Of a stretch of 55,312 nt of DNA, positions 18,001-26,055 are shown in pieces. The number at the start of each line of letters is the position of its first letter. Within the stretch, counting starts at the first letter, position 1. This DNA is from CAYZHM01 sp964478225 (lineage in GTDB: Bacteria; Pseudomonadota; Alphaproteobacteria; Micavibrionales; Micavibrionaceae), in assembly GCA_964478225.1 (NCBI GenBank), contig CAYZHM010000011.1:1-55312 (forward strand), given 5' to 3'. Below the pieces are notes generated by a model that was not told the DNA's origin, searched no databases, and saw only the letters and a program-made list of their open reading frames with translations. The position numbers and the translations under genes were made by a program.

Positions 18001-18820
18001 GGCGGCCTTGAGTAAAATTACAGGCCGTGATCACACGCATCTGGCCTTGCCCAAGGAAGAGGAGAAAATTCGCTTCCGCGATATTCAGGCGCAGCCGCGC
18101 AAGATTATCAGCTCCCCCACATGGAGCGGTCTTGAATCAGAGCATGTATCCTACACCGCTAACTATACAAACGTGCATGAATTTATTCCATGGCGTACGC
18201 TGACAGGCCGTCAGCAGCTTTATCAGGATCATCCATGGATGGTTGATTTTGGCGAAGCGCTGGTTTCCTATCGTCCGCCAATCAATACACGCACTGTCCA
18301 GAATATGCTGGACAAGCATGGGGGGGAATCGCCAACGATCCTGCTTAACTTCATTACGCCGCACCAGAAATGGGGGATTCACTCCACCTATACAGATAAT
18401 CTGCACATGCTGACGCTTTCTCGCGGCGGGCCGATTGTCTGGGTCAGTGAGGTCGATGCCAATAAAATCGGCATTAAAGACAATGACTGGCTGGAAGTCT
18501 TCAATACGAACGGCGCAATCGTTGCACGGGCGGTTGTATCCCAGCGTGTCAATGAAGGCATGATGCTCATGTATCACGCGCAGGAAAAACTGGTGCATAC
18601 GCCGGGCAGTAAAATTACCAATGCACGCGGCGGTATTCACAACTCCGTCACGCGGGCAACGATCAAACCAACACATATGATCGGCGCGTATGCCCAGCTT
18701 TCTTACGGATTTAATTATTACGGAACCGTTGGCTCCAACCGCGATGAATTCGTTATTGTCCGTAAAATGGACAAGGTGGACTGGATGGATGAGCCGGCTC
18801 AAGTGGAGGCAGCAGAATAA
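15089..18820 (+). CDS. narG: Membrane-bound nitrate reductase alpha subunit
   Basis: This 1243-residue molybdenum subunit reduces nitrate to nitrite on the cytoplasmic side. The N-terminal [4Fe-4S] site HGVNCTGSCSW with the later RGCSRGASYSW matches the His/Cys ligands of NarG. SFYDWYCDLPPASP includes the aspartate that binds molybdenum, and GEQTDVPESADW follows as in E. coli. It lacks a Tat signal, as expected for the cytoplasm-facing Nar type. TAAGGAG precedes the ATG by 8 bases. Its stop codon overlaps the narH ATG (TAATG). Bis-MGD for this enzyme would come from the moa/moe/mob genes in the same window. Confidence 0.98.
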   Translation: MSYFIDRISYFAQNREKFSNGHGVTTEENRAWEKAYRDRWSHDKIVRSTHGVNCTGSCSWKIYVKNGLITWETQQTDYPRTRPDLPNHEPRGCSRGASYSWYIYSANRLKYPMVRKRLLELWRRTKKQVGGDPVEAWKTIQADPVLRQSYQKVRGQGGFVRAGWDEANEIVAAANIHTIKEHGPDRVIGFSPIPAMSMISYAAGARYLSLIGGVCMSFYDWYCDLPPASPQTWGEQTDVPESADWYNSGFIIMWGSNVPQTRTPDAHFMTEARYKGTQVVTITPDYSEASKFGDIWLNPRQGTDAALGMAMGHVILKEFHIDNPSEYFDDYCRSYTDMPFLVKLDKQGDRFVPGRMVRASDFKGNLDEDNNPEWKTVCFDEETGNITVPTGSIGFRWGEEGKWNIVPTDSKTGENIRPRKTLLGDHDDVLKVGFLYFGGQTHETGYFEPSAGEDVLDRNIPVKYLDLNGEKVAVACVFDLLCANYGISREGLGGDNVASGYEDNIPYTPKWQESITGVPVEKVIQVAREFANNAHITKGKSMIIIGAAMNHWYHMDMNYRAAINMLAFCGCIGQSGGGWSHYVGQEKLRPQTGWTPLAFALDWVRPPRQQNSTSFFYAHTDQWRYETLDVDEVLSPLADKEKWKGSLIDCNIRAERMGWLPSAPQLEENPIDLVKQAENKKVDPVDYVVDRLKSGDLRMSCEDPDNPKNWPRNMFVWRSNILGSSGKGHEYFLKHFLGTQHGVQGKDLGDEGPGKCSEVVWHDEAPEGKLDLVVTLDFRMSTTCVYSDIVLPTASWYEKNDLNTSDMHPFIHPLSKAIDPVWQSKSDWEIYKGFAKKFSELCEGHLGVEKEIVLNPIQHDTPGELAQPDVKEWRKGECDLIPGKTAPSMKVVERDYPATFDRFTSLGPLLEKLGNGGKGIGWNTDHEVDFLKKLNGENKEGRAKIDTDIDACETVLSLAPETNGEVAVKSWAALSKITGRDHTHLALPKEEEKIRFRDIQAQPRKIISSPTWSGLESEHVSYTANYTNVHEFIPWRTLTGRQQLYQDHPWMVDFGEALVSYRPPINTRTVQNMLDKHGGESPTILLNFITPHQKWGIHSTYTDNLHMLTLSRGGPIVWVSEVDANKIGIKDNDWLEVFNTNGAIVARAVVSQRVNEGMMLMYHAQEKLVHTPGSKITNARGGIHNSVTRATIKPTHMIGAYAQLSYGFNYYGTVGSNRDEFVIVRKMDKVDWMDEPAQVEAAE

Positions 18821-20448
18821 TGAAAATACGCGCACAAATTGGTATGGTGCTCAATCTCGATAAATGTATCGGCTGTCATACCTGCTCCGTCACTTGCAAG
18901 AATGTCTGGACATCCCGCGAAGGGGTTGAATATGCATGGTTTAATAATGTTGAAACCAAGCCGGGCGTTGGATACCCCAAAGATTGGGAAAACCAGGAAA
19001 AATGGAAAGGTGGCTGGAAACGCCATGCCAACGGCAAAATTCATCCCAAACAGGGCAGCCGCTGGCGCATTCTGGCCAATATTTTCGGCAACCCGAGCAT
19101 GCCGGAAATCGATGATTATTACGAACCGTTCACGTTTGATTACGATCATCTGCAAAAAGCGCCAGAGATGAAAACCATGCCAACAGCGCGGCCTCGCTCG
19201 CTGATCACAGGGCAACGCATGGAAAAAATCGAATGGGGGCCGAACTGGGAAGAAATTTTAGGGACGGAATTCGAACACCGCCGCAAGGATTACAATTTCA
19301 AAGACATTGAAGAAGAAATGTATGGTGAATTTGAAAACACCTTCATGATGTATCTGCCTCGCTTGTGTGAGCATTGTATTAATCCAACGTGCGTCGCTTC
19401 TTGTCCATCCGGTTCCATCTATAAACGCGAAGAAGATGGCGTTGTTCTAATAGATCAAGACAAATGCCGTGGCTGGCGTATGTGCGTGTCGGGCTGTCCT
19501 TACAAGAAAATTTATTACAACTGGAAAACCGGCAAGGCTGAGAAGTGCACGCTTTGTTATCCACGTCTTGAAAACGGTGAGCCAACTGTCTGTTCTGAAA
19601 CCTGTGTCGGGCGTATTCGTTACCTTGGTGTCATTCTTTATGATGCTGATCGTATTGAAGAGGCGGCGAGCGTTCCCAATGAAGAAGATTTATATGAGGC
19701 GCAGCTTGGCATTTTTCTGAACCCGCACGATCCGGAAATCATCGCGGAGGCTCGTAAACAAGGCATTCCTGAAAACTGGATTGAGGGTGCGCAAAACTCT
19801 CCTATTTATAAAATGGTCATGGATTGGAAAGTGGCATTCCCGCTTCACCCGGAATATCGCACTTTGCCAATGGTCTGGTATATTCCGCCCCTTTCTCCTG
19901 TTCAATCTGCGGCGGCGCAGGGGAAAATCGCGACCAAAGACGGTATTATGCCGGATCTTGATGATATGCGTATCCCGGTTAAATATCTGGCCAATATGCT
20001 GACTGCCGGTAAAGTAGAGCCTGTGCGTCTTGGCCTTAAACGTATGATGGCGATGCGCCATTACATGCGCGGCAAGATGATTGAGGGCAAGGATAACTCC
20101 GGCATTTTGGAAGAAGTCGGTCTGACGCCGGAATTGGTCGAAGACATGTATAAAATCATGGCGATTGCCAATTACGAAGATCGTTACGTGATCCCGACAA
20201 GCCATCGTGAAGAAACCCTTGATGCCTTTGGCGAGAGCGGCGGATGCGGTTTCACCTTCGGCAATGGTTGCTCCAGCCATAGCAACAGCGCGATTGACCT
20301 GTTTGAAAATCCTAAACAATCGCGTGGTCAGTCCGGCAGCACAAAAAGTAACCGCGTGAATACGATTTTCGAGCGCGACAAGTACGAGGATGTCGGGAAA
20401 AAGAACACCGGATGTGGTGGCGGTTCTTGCGGTGGCGGTTGTGGTTGA
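18820..20448 (+). CDS. narH: Nitrate reductase beta subunit with a Gly/Cys-rich tail
   Basis: The 542-residue iron-sulfur subunit carries the usual four cluster motifs: CIGCHTCSVTCKNVW, CEHCINPTCVASCP, CRGWRMCVSGCP (tryptophan in place of a cysteine, giving the [3Fe-4S] centre) and the CTLC plus CSETC group. It passes electrons from NarI to NarG. It is about 30 residues longer than E. coli NarH. The end reads CGGGSCGGGCG after a polar stretch, with four cysteines that are not part of the known cluster ligands. The next small gene has a similar tail, which suggests a shared function such as metal binding. Confidence 0.97.
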   Translation: MKIRAQIGMVLNLDKCIGCHTCSVTCKNVWTSREGVEYAWFNNVETKPGVGYPKDWENQEKWKGGWKRHANGKIHPKQGSRWRILANIFGNPSMPEIDDYYEPFTFDYDHLQKAPEMKTMPTARPRSLITGQRMEKIEWGPNWEEILGTEFEHRRKDYNFKDIEEEMYGEFENTFMMYLPRLCEHCINPTCVASCPSGSIYKREEDGVVLIDQDKCRGWRMCVSGCPYKKIYYNWKTGKAEKCTLCYPRLENGEPTVCSETCVGRIRYLGVILYDADRIEEAASVPNEEDLYEAQLGIFLNPHDPEIIAEARKQGIPENWIEGAQNSPIYKMVMDWKVAFPLHPEYRTLPMVWYIPPLSPVQSAAAQGKIATKDGIMPDLDDMRIPVKYLANMLTAGKVEPVRLGLKRMMAMRHYMRGKMIEGKDNSGILEEVGLTPELVEDMYKIMAIANYEDRYVIPTSHREETLDAFGESGGCGFTFGNGCSSHSNSAIDLFENPKQSRGQSGSTKSNRVNTIFERDKYEDVGKKNTGCGGGSCGGGCG

Positions 20449-20469
20449 TCAAATAAGAAAGGACAAAAG

Positions 20470-20634
20470 ATGATGAATATTTTTAAAAAACCGAATTCTG
20501 AAAACAAAAAGCAGGACGCAAAAAAAGAAAGTGTCCCTGACAATAAGAAACAACAGGACACACAAAAACCTGACCCGCATGCCAATGGCGGATGCTGTGG
20601 CTCTTGCGGGGGACAACAAGGAAAAGGCTCATGA
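20470..20634 (+). CDS. 54-residue Lys-rich protein with a CCGSCGG tail, between narH and narJ
   Basis: ATG 20470 (or 20473) opens a 54-codon frame ending in a TGA at 20632-20634 that overlaps the narJ ATG (ATGA). AAAGGAC lies before the start. The protein begins MMNIFKKP, has a very polar Lys/Gln/Asp-rich middle, and ends GGCCGSCGGQQGKGS. That tail resembles the CGGGSCGGGCG tail of NarH just upstream. The tight spacing, a stop-start overlap with narJ and the shared motif argue that it is real. I do not recognise a family. A metal-handling or assembly role for the reductase is inference only. Confidence 0.65.
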   Translation: MMNIFKKPNSENKKQDAKKESVPDNKKQQDTQKPDPHANGGCCGSCGGQQGKGS

Positions 20635-21338
20635 GAACGCTTAAAATACTGGGATTTCTACTCACCTATCCTTCCGAGTCTCATAAAGAGGTTATGGATG
20701 AGTGCTATAATTTCCTAAAAGATGAAAAATGGGTTTCTGAAAAAGCACTCCGTTCTCTGGAGTTGTTTCTTGAAGAGATGCGTGTGACCGATCTTCTTGA
20801 TTTACAGGAAACCTATGTTGCTTTGTTTGATCGCACGCCATCCTTGTCGCTGCATTTATTTGAGCATATTCACGGGGACTCACGCGAACGTGGGCAGGCT
20901 TTGGTTGATTTGACCAAAGTCTATGAAGAATCTGGTTTGTTGATTAATACCGATGAAACCCCTGACTATTTGCCACTATTTCTGGAATATGTATCAACTC
21001 TGCCGACGGAAGATACCAAAGAAAATTTAGGCAGTGTGGTTAATATTCTTTCCGCCATGGGAGAACGCCTGAAAAACCGAGAATCACAGTATGCCGCCGT
21101 GTTTGAAACATTGGTAGAAACAGCAGCGCGCAAGCCTGATCCGAAGGCGGTAGAGATCGCGCTTCAGAAGGCATCGGGGGCAGCATACGACCTTAAAAAA
21201 CTTGACGCGGAATGGGAAGAGCAGTTCGCCTTTGAGAATACAGAACAAACAACCGGCCAGAATAGCGGCTGCCCGAAAGCCGAAGATATGCTGGCGCGTA
21301 TCAATGGTTATAAGGAAGAGGAAAGGGTTAAAAAATGA
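20631..21338 (+). CDS. narJ: Nitrate reductase assembly chaperone NarJ
   Basis: This 235-residue NarJ/NarW-type chaperone holds NarG for cofactor insertion and membrane docking and is not part of the final enzyme. Its N-terminus LKILGFLLTYPS and the LYVALFDRTPSLSLHLFEH-like segment are typical. The ATG at 20631 overlaps the small gene's stop; an open frame to 20592 is only the shadow of that gene. It overlaps narI by 4 bp. The C-terminal part is charged and contains CPKAEDM. Confidence 0.94.
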   Translation: MRTLKILGFLLTYPSESHKEVMDECYNFLKDEKWVSEKALRSLELFLEEMRVTDLLDLQETYVALFDRTPSLSLHLFEHIHGDSRERGQALVDLTKVYEESGLLINTDETPDYLPLFLEYVSTLPTEDTKENLGSVVNILSAMGERLKNRESQYAAVFETLVETAARKPDPKAVEIALQKASGAAYDLKKLDAEWEEQFAFENTEQTTGQNSGCPKAEDMLARINGYKEEERVKK

Positions 21339-22012
21339 TAGATTACTTCCTGTTTCAAATTTTTCCGTATATTGCGATTATCGTTTTCTTATTGGGCAGT
21401 ATTCTGCGCTTTGACCGTGATCCTTATTCCTGGCGCAGTAAATCCTCACAACTGTTGCGCCGCAAGCAGCTGATTATCGGCAGTATCCTCTTTCACCTCG
21501 GCATATTGGTTATTTTAGCCGGGCACGCGGTCGGATTACTGACACCGATTGCTGTGTTTGATGCGCTGGGCATTTCACATGGTGCAAAACAGATTCTTGC
21601 GATTACCGCAGGGGGGATTGCCGGTGTTTTCTGCTTTATCGGTCTTTTAATGCTGCTGCATCGCCGTTTGTTTGATCCGCGTATCCGGATTAACAGTTCG
21701 TTTGCGGATATTATGGTTCTGGTCTTGCTGCTTGCTCAATTAACATTGGGTATGTTGACTATTCCGGTTTCCATGCACCATCTGGATGGCCATGAAATGG
21801 TGAAGTTCATGGAATGGGCACAGCATATTGTGACATTCCGTGGCGGCGCGTATGAATATATTGCTGATGTTGCCCTGGTCTTCAAGGCGCATATCACGCT
21901 TGGGTTATTCCTACTGGTCATTTTCCCGTTCACAAGGCTGGTTCACGCATTGAGCGCTCCGGTTGGTTACGTTTTCCGTCCCTATCAAATCGTTCGCAAG
22001 AGAGCAACATAA
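21335..22012 (+). CDS. narI: Nitrate reductase gamma subunit (cytochrome b)
   Basis: This 225-residue membrane subunit has five predicted helices and binds two b hemes. Histidines are present in helix 2 (LFHLGILVILAGHAVGL) and in the last helices (HHLDGHEM, KAHITLGLF), the family's heme-ligand regions. It oxidises quinol at the periplasmic side and passes electrons to NarH. Start and stop overlap the neighbours narJ and the ppiC gene, so narGH-small gene-narJI-ppiC forms a tight operon. Confidence 0.96.
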   Translation: MIDYFLFQIFPYIAIIVFLLGSILRFDRDPYSWRSKSSQLLRRKQLIIGSILFHLGILVILAGHAVGLLTPIAVFDALGISHGAKQILAITAGGIAGVFCFIGLLMLLHRRLFDPRIRINSSFADIMVLVLLLAQLTLGMLTIPVSMHHLDGHEMVKFMEWAQHIVTFRGGAYEYIADVALVFKAHITLGLFLLVIFPFTRLVHALSAPVGYVFRPYQIVRKRAT

Positions 22013-22800
22013 TGCAAACACTCGCCCCCGGCATAGAAGTCAACGGCATTAAAATCTCACCAGATGAGATTAATGCGGAAGTACAGTATCACCCGGCAGA
22101 AAGTCTTTTCAGCGCCAAATATGAAGCCATGAAGGCGCTTGTGATACGTGAAATCCTGATCCAGCGCGCGGCGGAACTTGGGCTATGTCAGCGGAATGAA
22201 GCAGTTAAGAAGCCCGACGACATTATTGAAGCTTTGCTGGAGCAGGAAATCACCGCGCCAAAGGCTGACGAAGACACGTGCAGACGGTATTACGAGAATA
22301 ACAAAAGCAAATTCTTTACTTCGCCGCTTTTTGAAGTGTCTCATATCCTGTATCTGGCTCCGCCGGAAGATGAAGAAGCACGCAAAGCAGCCAAACTCAA
22401 GGCGGATACCGCGCTGGCAAAGATAAAGAAGTCACCGGAATTGTTTGCCGGCATCGCACGGGCGGAATCGGGATGCTCTTCCGCCAAGGACGGTGGAATG
22501 CTGGGGCAGATCAGCAAGGGGCAAACCATGCCCGCCTTTGAAACAGCTTTGTTTCAGATGCGGGAGGGTGATATCAGCGAGGAGCCTGTGGCAAGTGAAG
22601 TCGGCTATCACATTATCAAGGTTCATGAATACGCGGAAGGTGCGCAACTGCCCTATGAAAGTGTTGCCGACTGGATCAAAAATGATCTGGAACAAAAAAG
22701 CTGGAACAAGGCTTTTCAACAATATGTGCAGCTTCTGGCAGGGCGTTCGAAAATCAGCGGTTTCCGCTTCGAAGGCGTAAAATCACCGCTGGTGCAGTAG
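22012..22800 (+). CDS. PpiC/parvulin-type peptidyl-prolyl isomerase in the nar operon
   Basis: The 262-residue protein has an N-terminal helical region (about 1-95) and a parvulin domain (about 100-215) with FEVSHILYLAPP, GCSSAKDGGMLGQISKGQTMPAFETALF and VASEVGYHIIKV. There is no signal peptide, so it should act in the cytoplasm. It resembles NifM/SurA-like isomerases. Similar genes follow narI in other proteobacteria and are thought to help fold the nitrate reductase. Its ATG overlaps the narI stop (TAATG). It ends just before the FNR box of hemN. Confidence 0.88.
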   Translation: MQTLAPGIEVNGIKISPDEINAEVQYHPAESLFSAKYEAMKALVIREILIQRAAELGLCQRNEAVKKPDDIIEALLEQEITAPKADEDTCRRYYENNKSKFFTSPLFEVSHILYLAPPEDEEARKAAKLKADTALAKIKKSPELFAGIARAESGCSSAKDGGMLGQISKGQTMPAFETALFQMREGDISEEPVASEVGYHIIKVHEYAEGAQLPYESVADWIKNDLEQKSWNKAFQQYVQLLAGRSKISGFRFEGVKSPLVQ

Positions 22801-22806
22801 CATCAT

Positions 22807-22820
22807 TTGATTCAGATCAA
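22807..22820. promoter_or_regulatory. FNR-type box and promoter of hemN
   Basis: TTGATTCAGATCAA is a perfect FNR palindrome. TATGAT at 22842-22847 is in the exact -10 position for a site at -41.5. The predicted start is 22854 or 22855, at or next to the A of the hemN ATG (22854), implying an mRNA with little or no leader. Confidence 0.85.
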
Positions 22821-22853
22821 GGCCGCCTACACGTATATTCGTATGATGAGCGC

Positions 22854-24188
22854 ATGAATAAAGATGATACCAAGGCCTTACTTGCCAAATATGATTATCC
22901 TGTGCCGCGCTATACAAGTTTTCCAACAGCGGTGCAGTTTAAACCTGCTGAGGATCACGACATTTATTTTAAATGCTTGAACAAGCTCACGCCAGACGAA
23001 CCCGTTTCTCTTTACGTTCATATTCCTTTTTGCCATAGCCTTTGTCACTATTGTGGCTGTCACACCAAAATTGTGCATAGCTATAGCCCGATTGCTTCAT
23101 ATATTAATACATTGATCAAAGAAATAGAGTTAGCGGGCAGAAATTTAAAAGTTGCCCAGAGCGTATCACGCATTCATTTTGGCGGCGGCTCACCTAATTA
23201 CGCAAAGACGGAAGATATAAAACGCATATTGAGCACTCTGGGGCGTTATTTTGATCTCTCCTCCGCGCAGATTGATATGGAGTGCGACCCACGGCTTTTA
23301 AATGAAGAGAAAATTTCTGATTATGCCGCGCTTGGCCTATCGCGGATCAGTCTTGGTATTCAGGATTTTGATGCGGGCGTACAAAAGGCCATAAACCGCA
23401 TTCAGCCCTTTGATATGGTCAAAAAGCAAATTGAGGCGCTGCACTGTAACGGCATTCATAATATTAATTTTGATTTGATTATCGGCCTTCCCGAACAAAC
23501 ATTGGAAACCGTCAATGAAACACTGGATAAAGTCTTGGAGCTTCAGCCCGCGCGCGTTGCCGTATTCCCCTATGCCCATGTGCCGTGGATGAAAAAACAC
23601 CAAAAACTGCTTGAGAAATACGAAATGCCGGAAACGGTTTTGCGTTACGAGATGGCTAAGCTCACCGAAACCCGCTTAAAAAATGCGGAATATGAAACGA
23701 TTGGTATCGATCATTTCGCGCGTCCTGATGATCCTCTGGCCCGCGCTTCGAAAAATGGGAACATGCGCCGTAATTTTCAAGGCTATACGGATGATCCTGC
23801 CCGCACGATATTGGGTTTTGGCTTGTCGTCAATCAGCCAGTTTGAAGAGGCTTATACCCAGAATACCACGGATGCGCCTTTATACAGGAAAACTGTCGAT
23901 AATGGGGAGGTGCCGCTGGCAAGGGTACTGACGTTGACGCAGGATGATCAGGATAAAAGAAAGCTTATCGAGGAATTGATGTGTAATTCTACTGTTAATT
24001 TTGAAGATTATAAGAGTATCCCTGTGCCACGATCAGCTCTTGTATTGCTGGAGCAAGACGGTTTGATTGAAATAACCGGTTCACAGCTGCAAGTTACGCA
24101 AAGCGGAAAAACATTTGTGCGTGTTATAGCCTCGCTCTTCGATCCTTATTTTAAAAAAGAAAGTAACCGCCATGCTAAAGCTGTTTGA
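22854..24188 (+). CDS. hemN: Oxygen-independent coproporphyrinogen III oxidase
   Basis: This 444-residue radical SAM enzyme has its cluster motif at C60, C64 and C67, with the extra C69 of true HemN (FCHSLCHYCGCH). FGGGSPN is the SAM-binding GGG motif. It decarboxylates coproporphyrinogen III without O2, keeping heme supplied for NarI and other cytochromes. No ribosome-binding site is visible before the ATG, fitting a leaderless mRNA. It overlaps nnrS by 17 bp and forms an operon with it. Confidence 0.96.
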   Translation: MNKDDTKALLAKYDYPVPRYTSFPTAVQFKPAEDHDIYFKCLNKLTPDEPVSLYVHIPFCHSLCHYCGCHTKIVHSYSPIASYINTLIKEIELAGRNLKVAQSVSRIHFGGGSPNYAKTEDIKRILSTLGRYFDLSSAQIDMECDPRLLNEEKISDYAALGLSRISLGIQDFDAGVQKAINRIQPFDMVKKQIEALHCNGIHNINFDLIIGLPEQTLETVNETLDKVLELQPARVAVFPYAHVPWMKKHQKLLEKYEMPETVLRYEMAKLTETRLKNAEYETIGIDHFARPDDPLARASKNGNMRRNFQGYTDDPARTILGFGLSSISQFEEAYTQNTTDAPLYRKTVDNGEVPLARVLTLTQDDQDKRKLIEELMCNSTVNFEDYKSIPVPRSALVLLEQDGLIEITGSQLQVTQSGKTFVRVIASLFDPYFKKESNRHAKAV

Positions 24189-25335
24189 ACATCCTTTCCT
24201 TGGACGCGGGTTCCGGCCTTTCTTTTTCTTTGGGGCTTTGTATAGCGTCATAAGTTTGGCTCTGTGGGGCGGGTTTTATGCGGGATACGTCATGCCGCCA
24301 TATTTTATGCTCGATGCTGTTTCCTGGCACGCCCATGAGATGATTTACGGCTTTGCAATGGCGATTGTGGCGGGTTTTCTTTTAACCGCTGTTGCCAACT
24401 GGACGGGCGGTGCACCGGCACGTCAGATGCATTTGGCCGGGCTTTGCCTGCTATGGCTTTTGGGGCGTGTTGTCATGCACTTTGATTTTGGTCTGCCTGC
24501 ATGGGCGATTATAGCTGTGGCAGCAGCGTTCATACCCGCACTGGCCTTATCGCTTGCTATTCCTCTCATCCGCAGCTGGAATAAACGCAATTTCATTTTT
24601 CTAACGCTTTTAAGCGTCCTGTTTGCATGTGATCTCTGGTTTCTTCTTACCATCAATATGGCCGCGCTTCATGTCGCGCTGATGATGATTTTAATCATGA
24701 TTTCTCTGATTGGTGGGCGCATTATACCGGCCTTTACCGTTGCCGCCTTGCGCAGGAAGGGCATAGAAGTCTACCAAACACCGCAAATGAAAATGGATAT
24801 GGCTGCACTTGCCTCTTTGGTGGCTGTCGCCCTGTGTCTGGTTTTAGCAAAAGACACCCCAATCCTCGGCATTGCGGCGGGTGTTTCCTGTCTTATACAC
24901 AGCTTAAGAATGCGCCATTATCACACGCTCAAAACCTTAGATGATCCGCTGGTCTGGATACTCCACGCCGGTTATGGCTGGCTGGTCGTTGGTCTTGGGT
25001 TGCTTACCTTAACAGGGTTTGGTGTTTTGGGTGTGCCTGCCGTTATTCACGCCCTGACCGCAGGCTCCATAGGCTCCATGATATTGGGTATGATTTGCCG
25101 TGTTACATTGGGGCATACAGGACGAGAGCTTAAAGTTGGCACGCTGATCACGCTTTCATTTTTTGCCATTCAGGTCACGGCCATCGCTCGCGTGTTCGGG
25201 CCGATATTTATGCCGGATCATATGAGTGAATGGATTATTGGCTCAGCTGCTTTATGGTCTTTATGTTTTGCGGCTTATTTATGGGTTTACACCCCCATGC
25301 TTTTCGCAGCAAGACCTGATGGAAGTGAAGCCTAG
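24172..25335 (+). CDS. nnrS: NnrS-family heme/copper membrane protein
   Basis: The 387-residue protein has about twelve predicted membrane helices. It has NnrS features: FRPFFFFGALYS at the N-terminus, WHAHEMIYGFAMAIVAGFLLTAVANWTG, GGRIIPAFT and GMICRVTLGHTGR. The conserved histidines are thought to bind heme and copper. NnrS is part of the Nnr/NsrR regulons and relieves NO stress by protecting against iron-nitrosyl formation. It is co-transcribed with hemN and overlaps the convergent Crp/Fnr gene by 4 bp at its 3' end. Confidence 0.94.
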   Translation: MLKLFEHPFLGRGFRPFFFFGALYSVISLALWGGFYAGYVMPPYFMLDAVSWHAHEMIYGFAMAIVAGFLLTAVANWTGGAPARQMHLAGLCLLWLLGRVVMHFDFGLPAWAIIAVAAAFIPALALSLAIPLIRSWNKRNFIFLTLLSVLFACDLWFLLTINMAALHVALMMILIMISLIGGRIIPAFTVAALRRKGIEVYQTPQMKMDMAALASLVAVALCLVLAKDTPILGIAAGVSCLIHSLRMRHYHTLKTLDDPLVWILHAGYGWLVVGLGLLTLTGFGVLGVPAVIHALTAGSIGSMILGMICRVTLGHTGRELKVGTLITLSFFAIQVTAIARVFGPIFMPDHMSEWIIGSAALWSLCFAAYLWVYTPMLFAARPDGSEA

Positions 25336-26033
25336 CACGGTACTTCGTTTGGTGAGATATCACAGAATTCAGCAAGAGCCTCCATATCTGTTATCAGGAT
25401 ATTCTTCTTTTCGATATGAACGCCATAAGGTTCCAGTTTTGCCAGGGCACGGGAAAAGGTTTCGGGCTTGATGTTCATACGGGTTGAAATCACTGATTTA
25501 TCGTAAGGCAAATGAACGACCCATTCGCCTTCGGCCTGCTTGTTTTTCTTACAAAAACGTATTAAGAACGCCCCGATCCGCTGCGGGGCCGTGCGGGTTG
25601 TGACCTGCTCTATTTGCTGGACGAGGTAATGCTGACGCGCGGCAATGGCGCCAAGCATGCGCAATGCAAAACGGCTGTCTTCCTCTATTTTCTGGACAAA
25701 AAAACTGCGAGGTATTTCAATAAGAATGACTTCATCCAATGCATGGGCATTTACAGGATAGGTTTTTGTGTCGTTAAAAACAGCAGCTTCGGCAAAAGTC
25801 TCGCCGGGGCCAAAGACATGGATGATCGCTTCTTCACCATCCTTGGAAATGCGATAAAGTTTTACCCAGCCTTCAAGAATAATAAAAAAGGCATCAGCCT
25901 TGTCACCCATGGCGAAAATATCACGCCCCTTGGCGCATGTTTTTTTATGACATTCTTTAGCCATTGCTTCGATTGTCTGCATATCGACACTGTGAAACAG
26001 GGTGCTTTTTTTAATGGTTTCTACAATGTTCAT
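25332..26033 (-). CDS. Crp/Fnr-family regulator, Dnr/Nnr-like
   Basis: The 233-residue protein has a sensor domain (about 5-120), a long dimer helix and a Crp winged helix with KPETFSRALAKL as recognition helix. The E--SR residues suit TTGAT-type sites. It lacks the FNR cluster cysteines; the cysteines at C28 and C33 are spaced differently. Its setting beside nnrS and nnrU suggests a nitric-oxide-responsive Dnr/Nnr regulator. It lies 22 bp downstream of nnrU on the same strand and is likely made from the same mRNA. I cannot decide heme binding from sequence alone. Confidence 0.86.
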   Translation of the reverse strand: MNIVETIKKSTLFHSVDMQTIEAMAKECHKKTCAKGRDIFAMGDKADAFFIILEGWVKLYRISKDGEEAIIHVFGPGETFAEAAVFNDTKTYPVNAHALDEVILIEIPRSFFVQKIEEDSRFALRMLGAIAARQHYLVQQIEQVTTRTAPQRIGAFLIRFCKKNKQAEGEWVVHLPYDKSVISTRMNIKPETFSRALAKLEPYGVHIEKKNILITDMEALAEFCDISPNEVPC

Positions 26034-26055
26034 GGCTCTGCACTCATTTTATATA

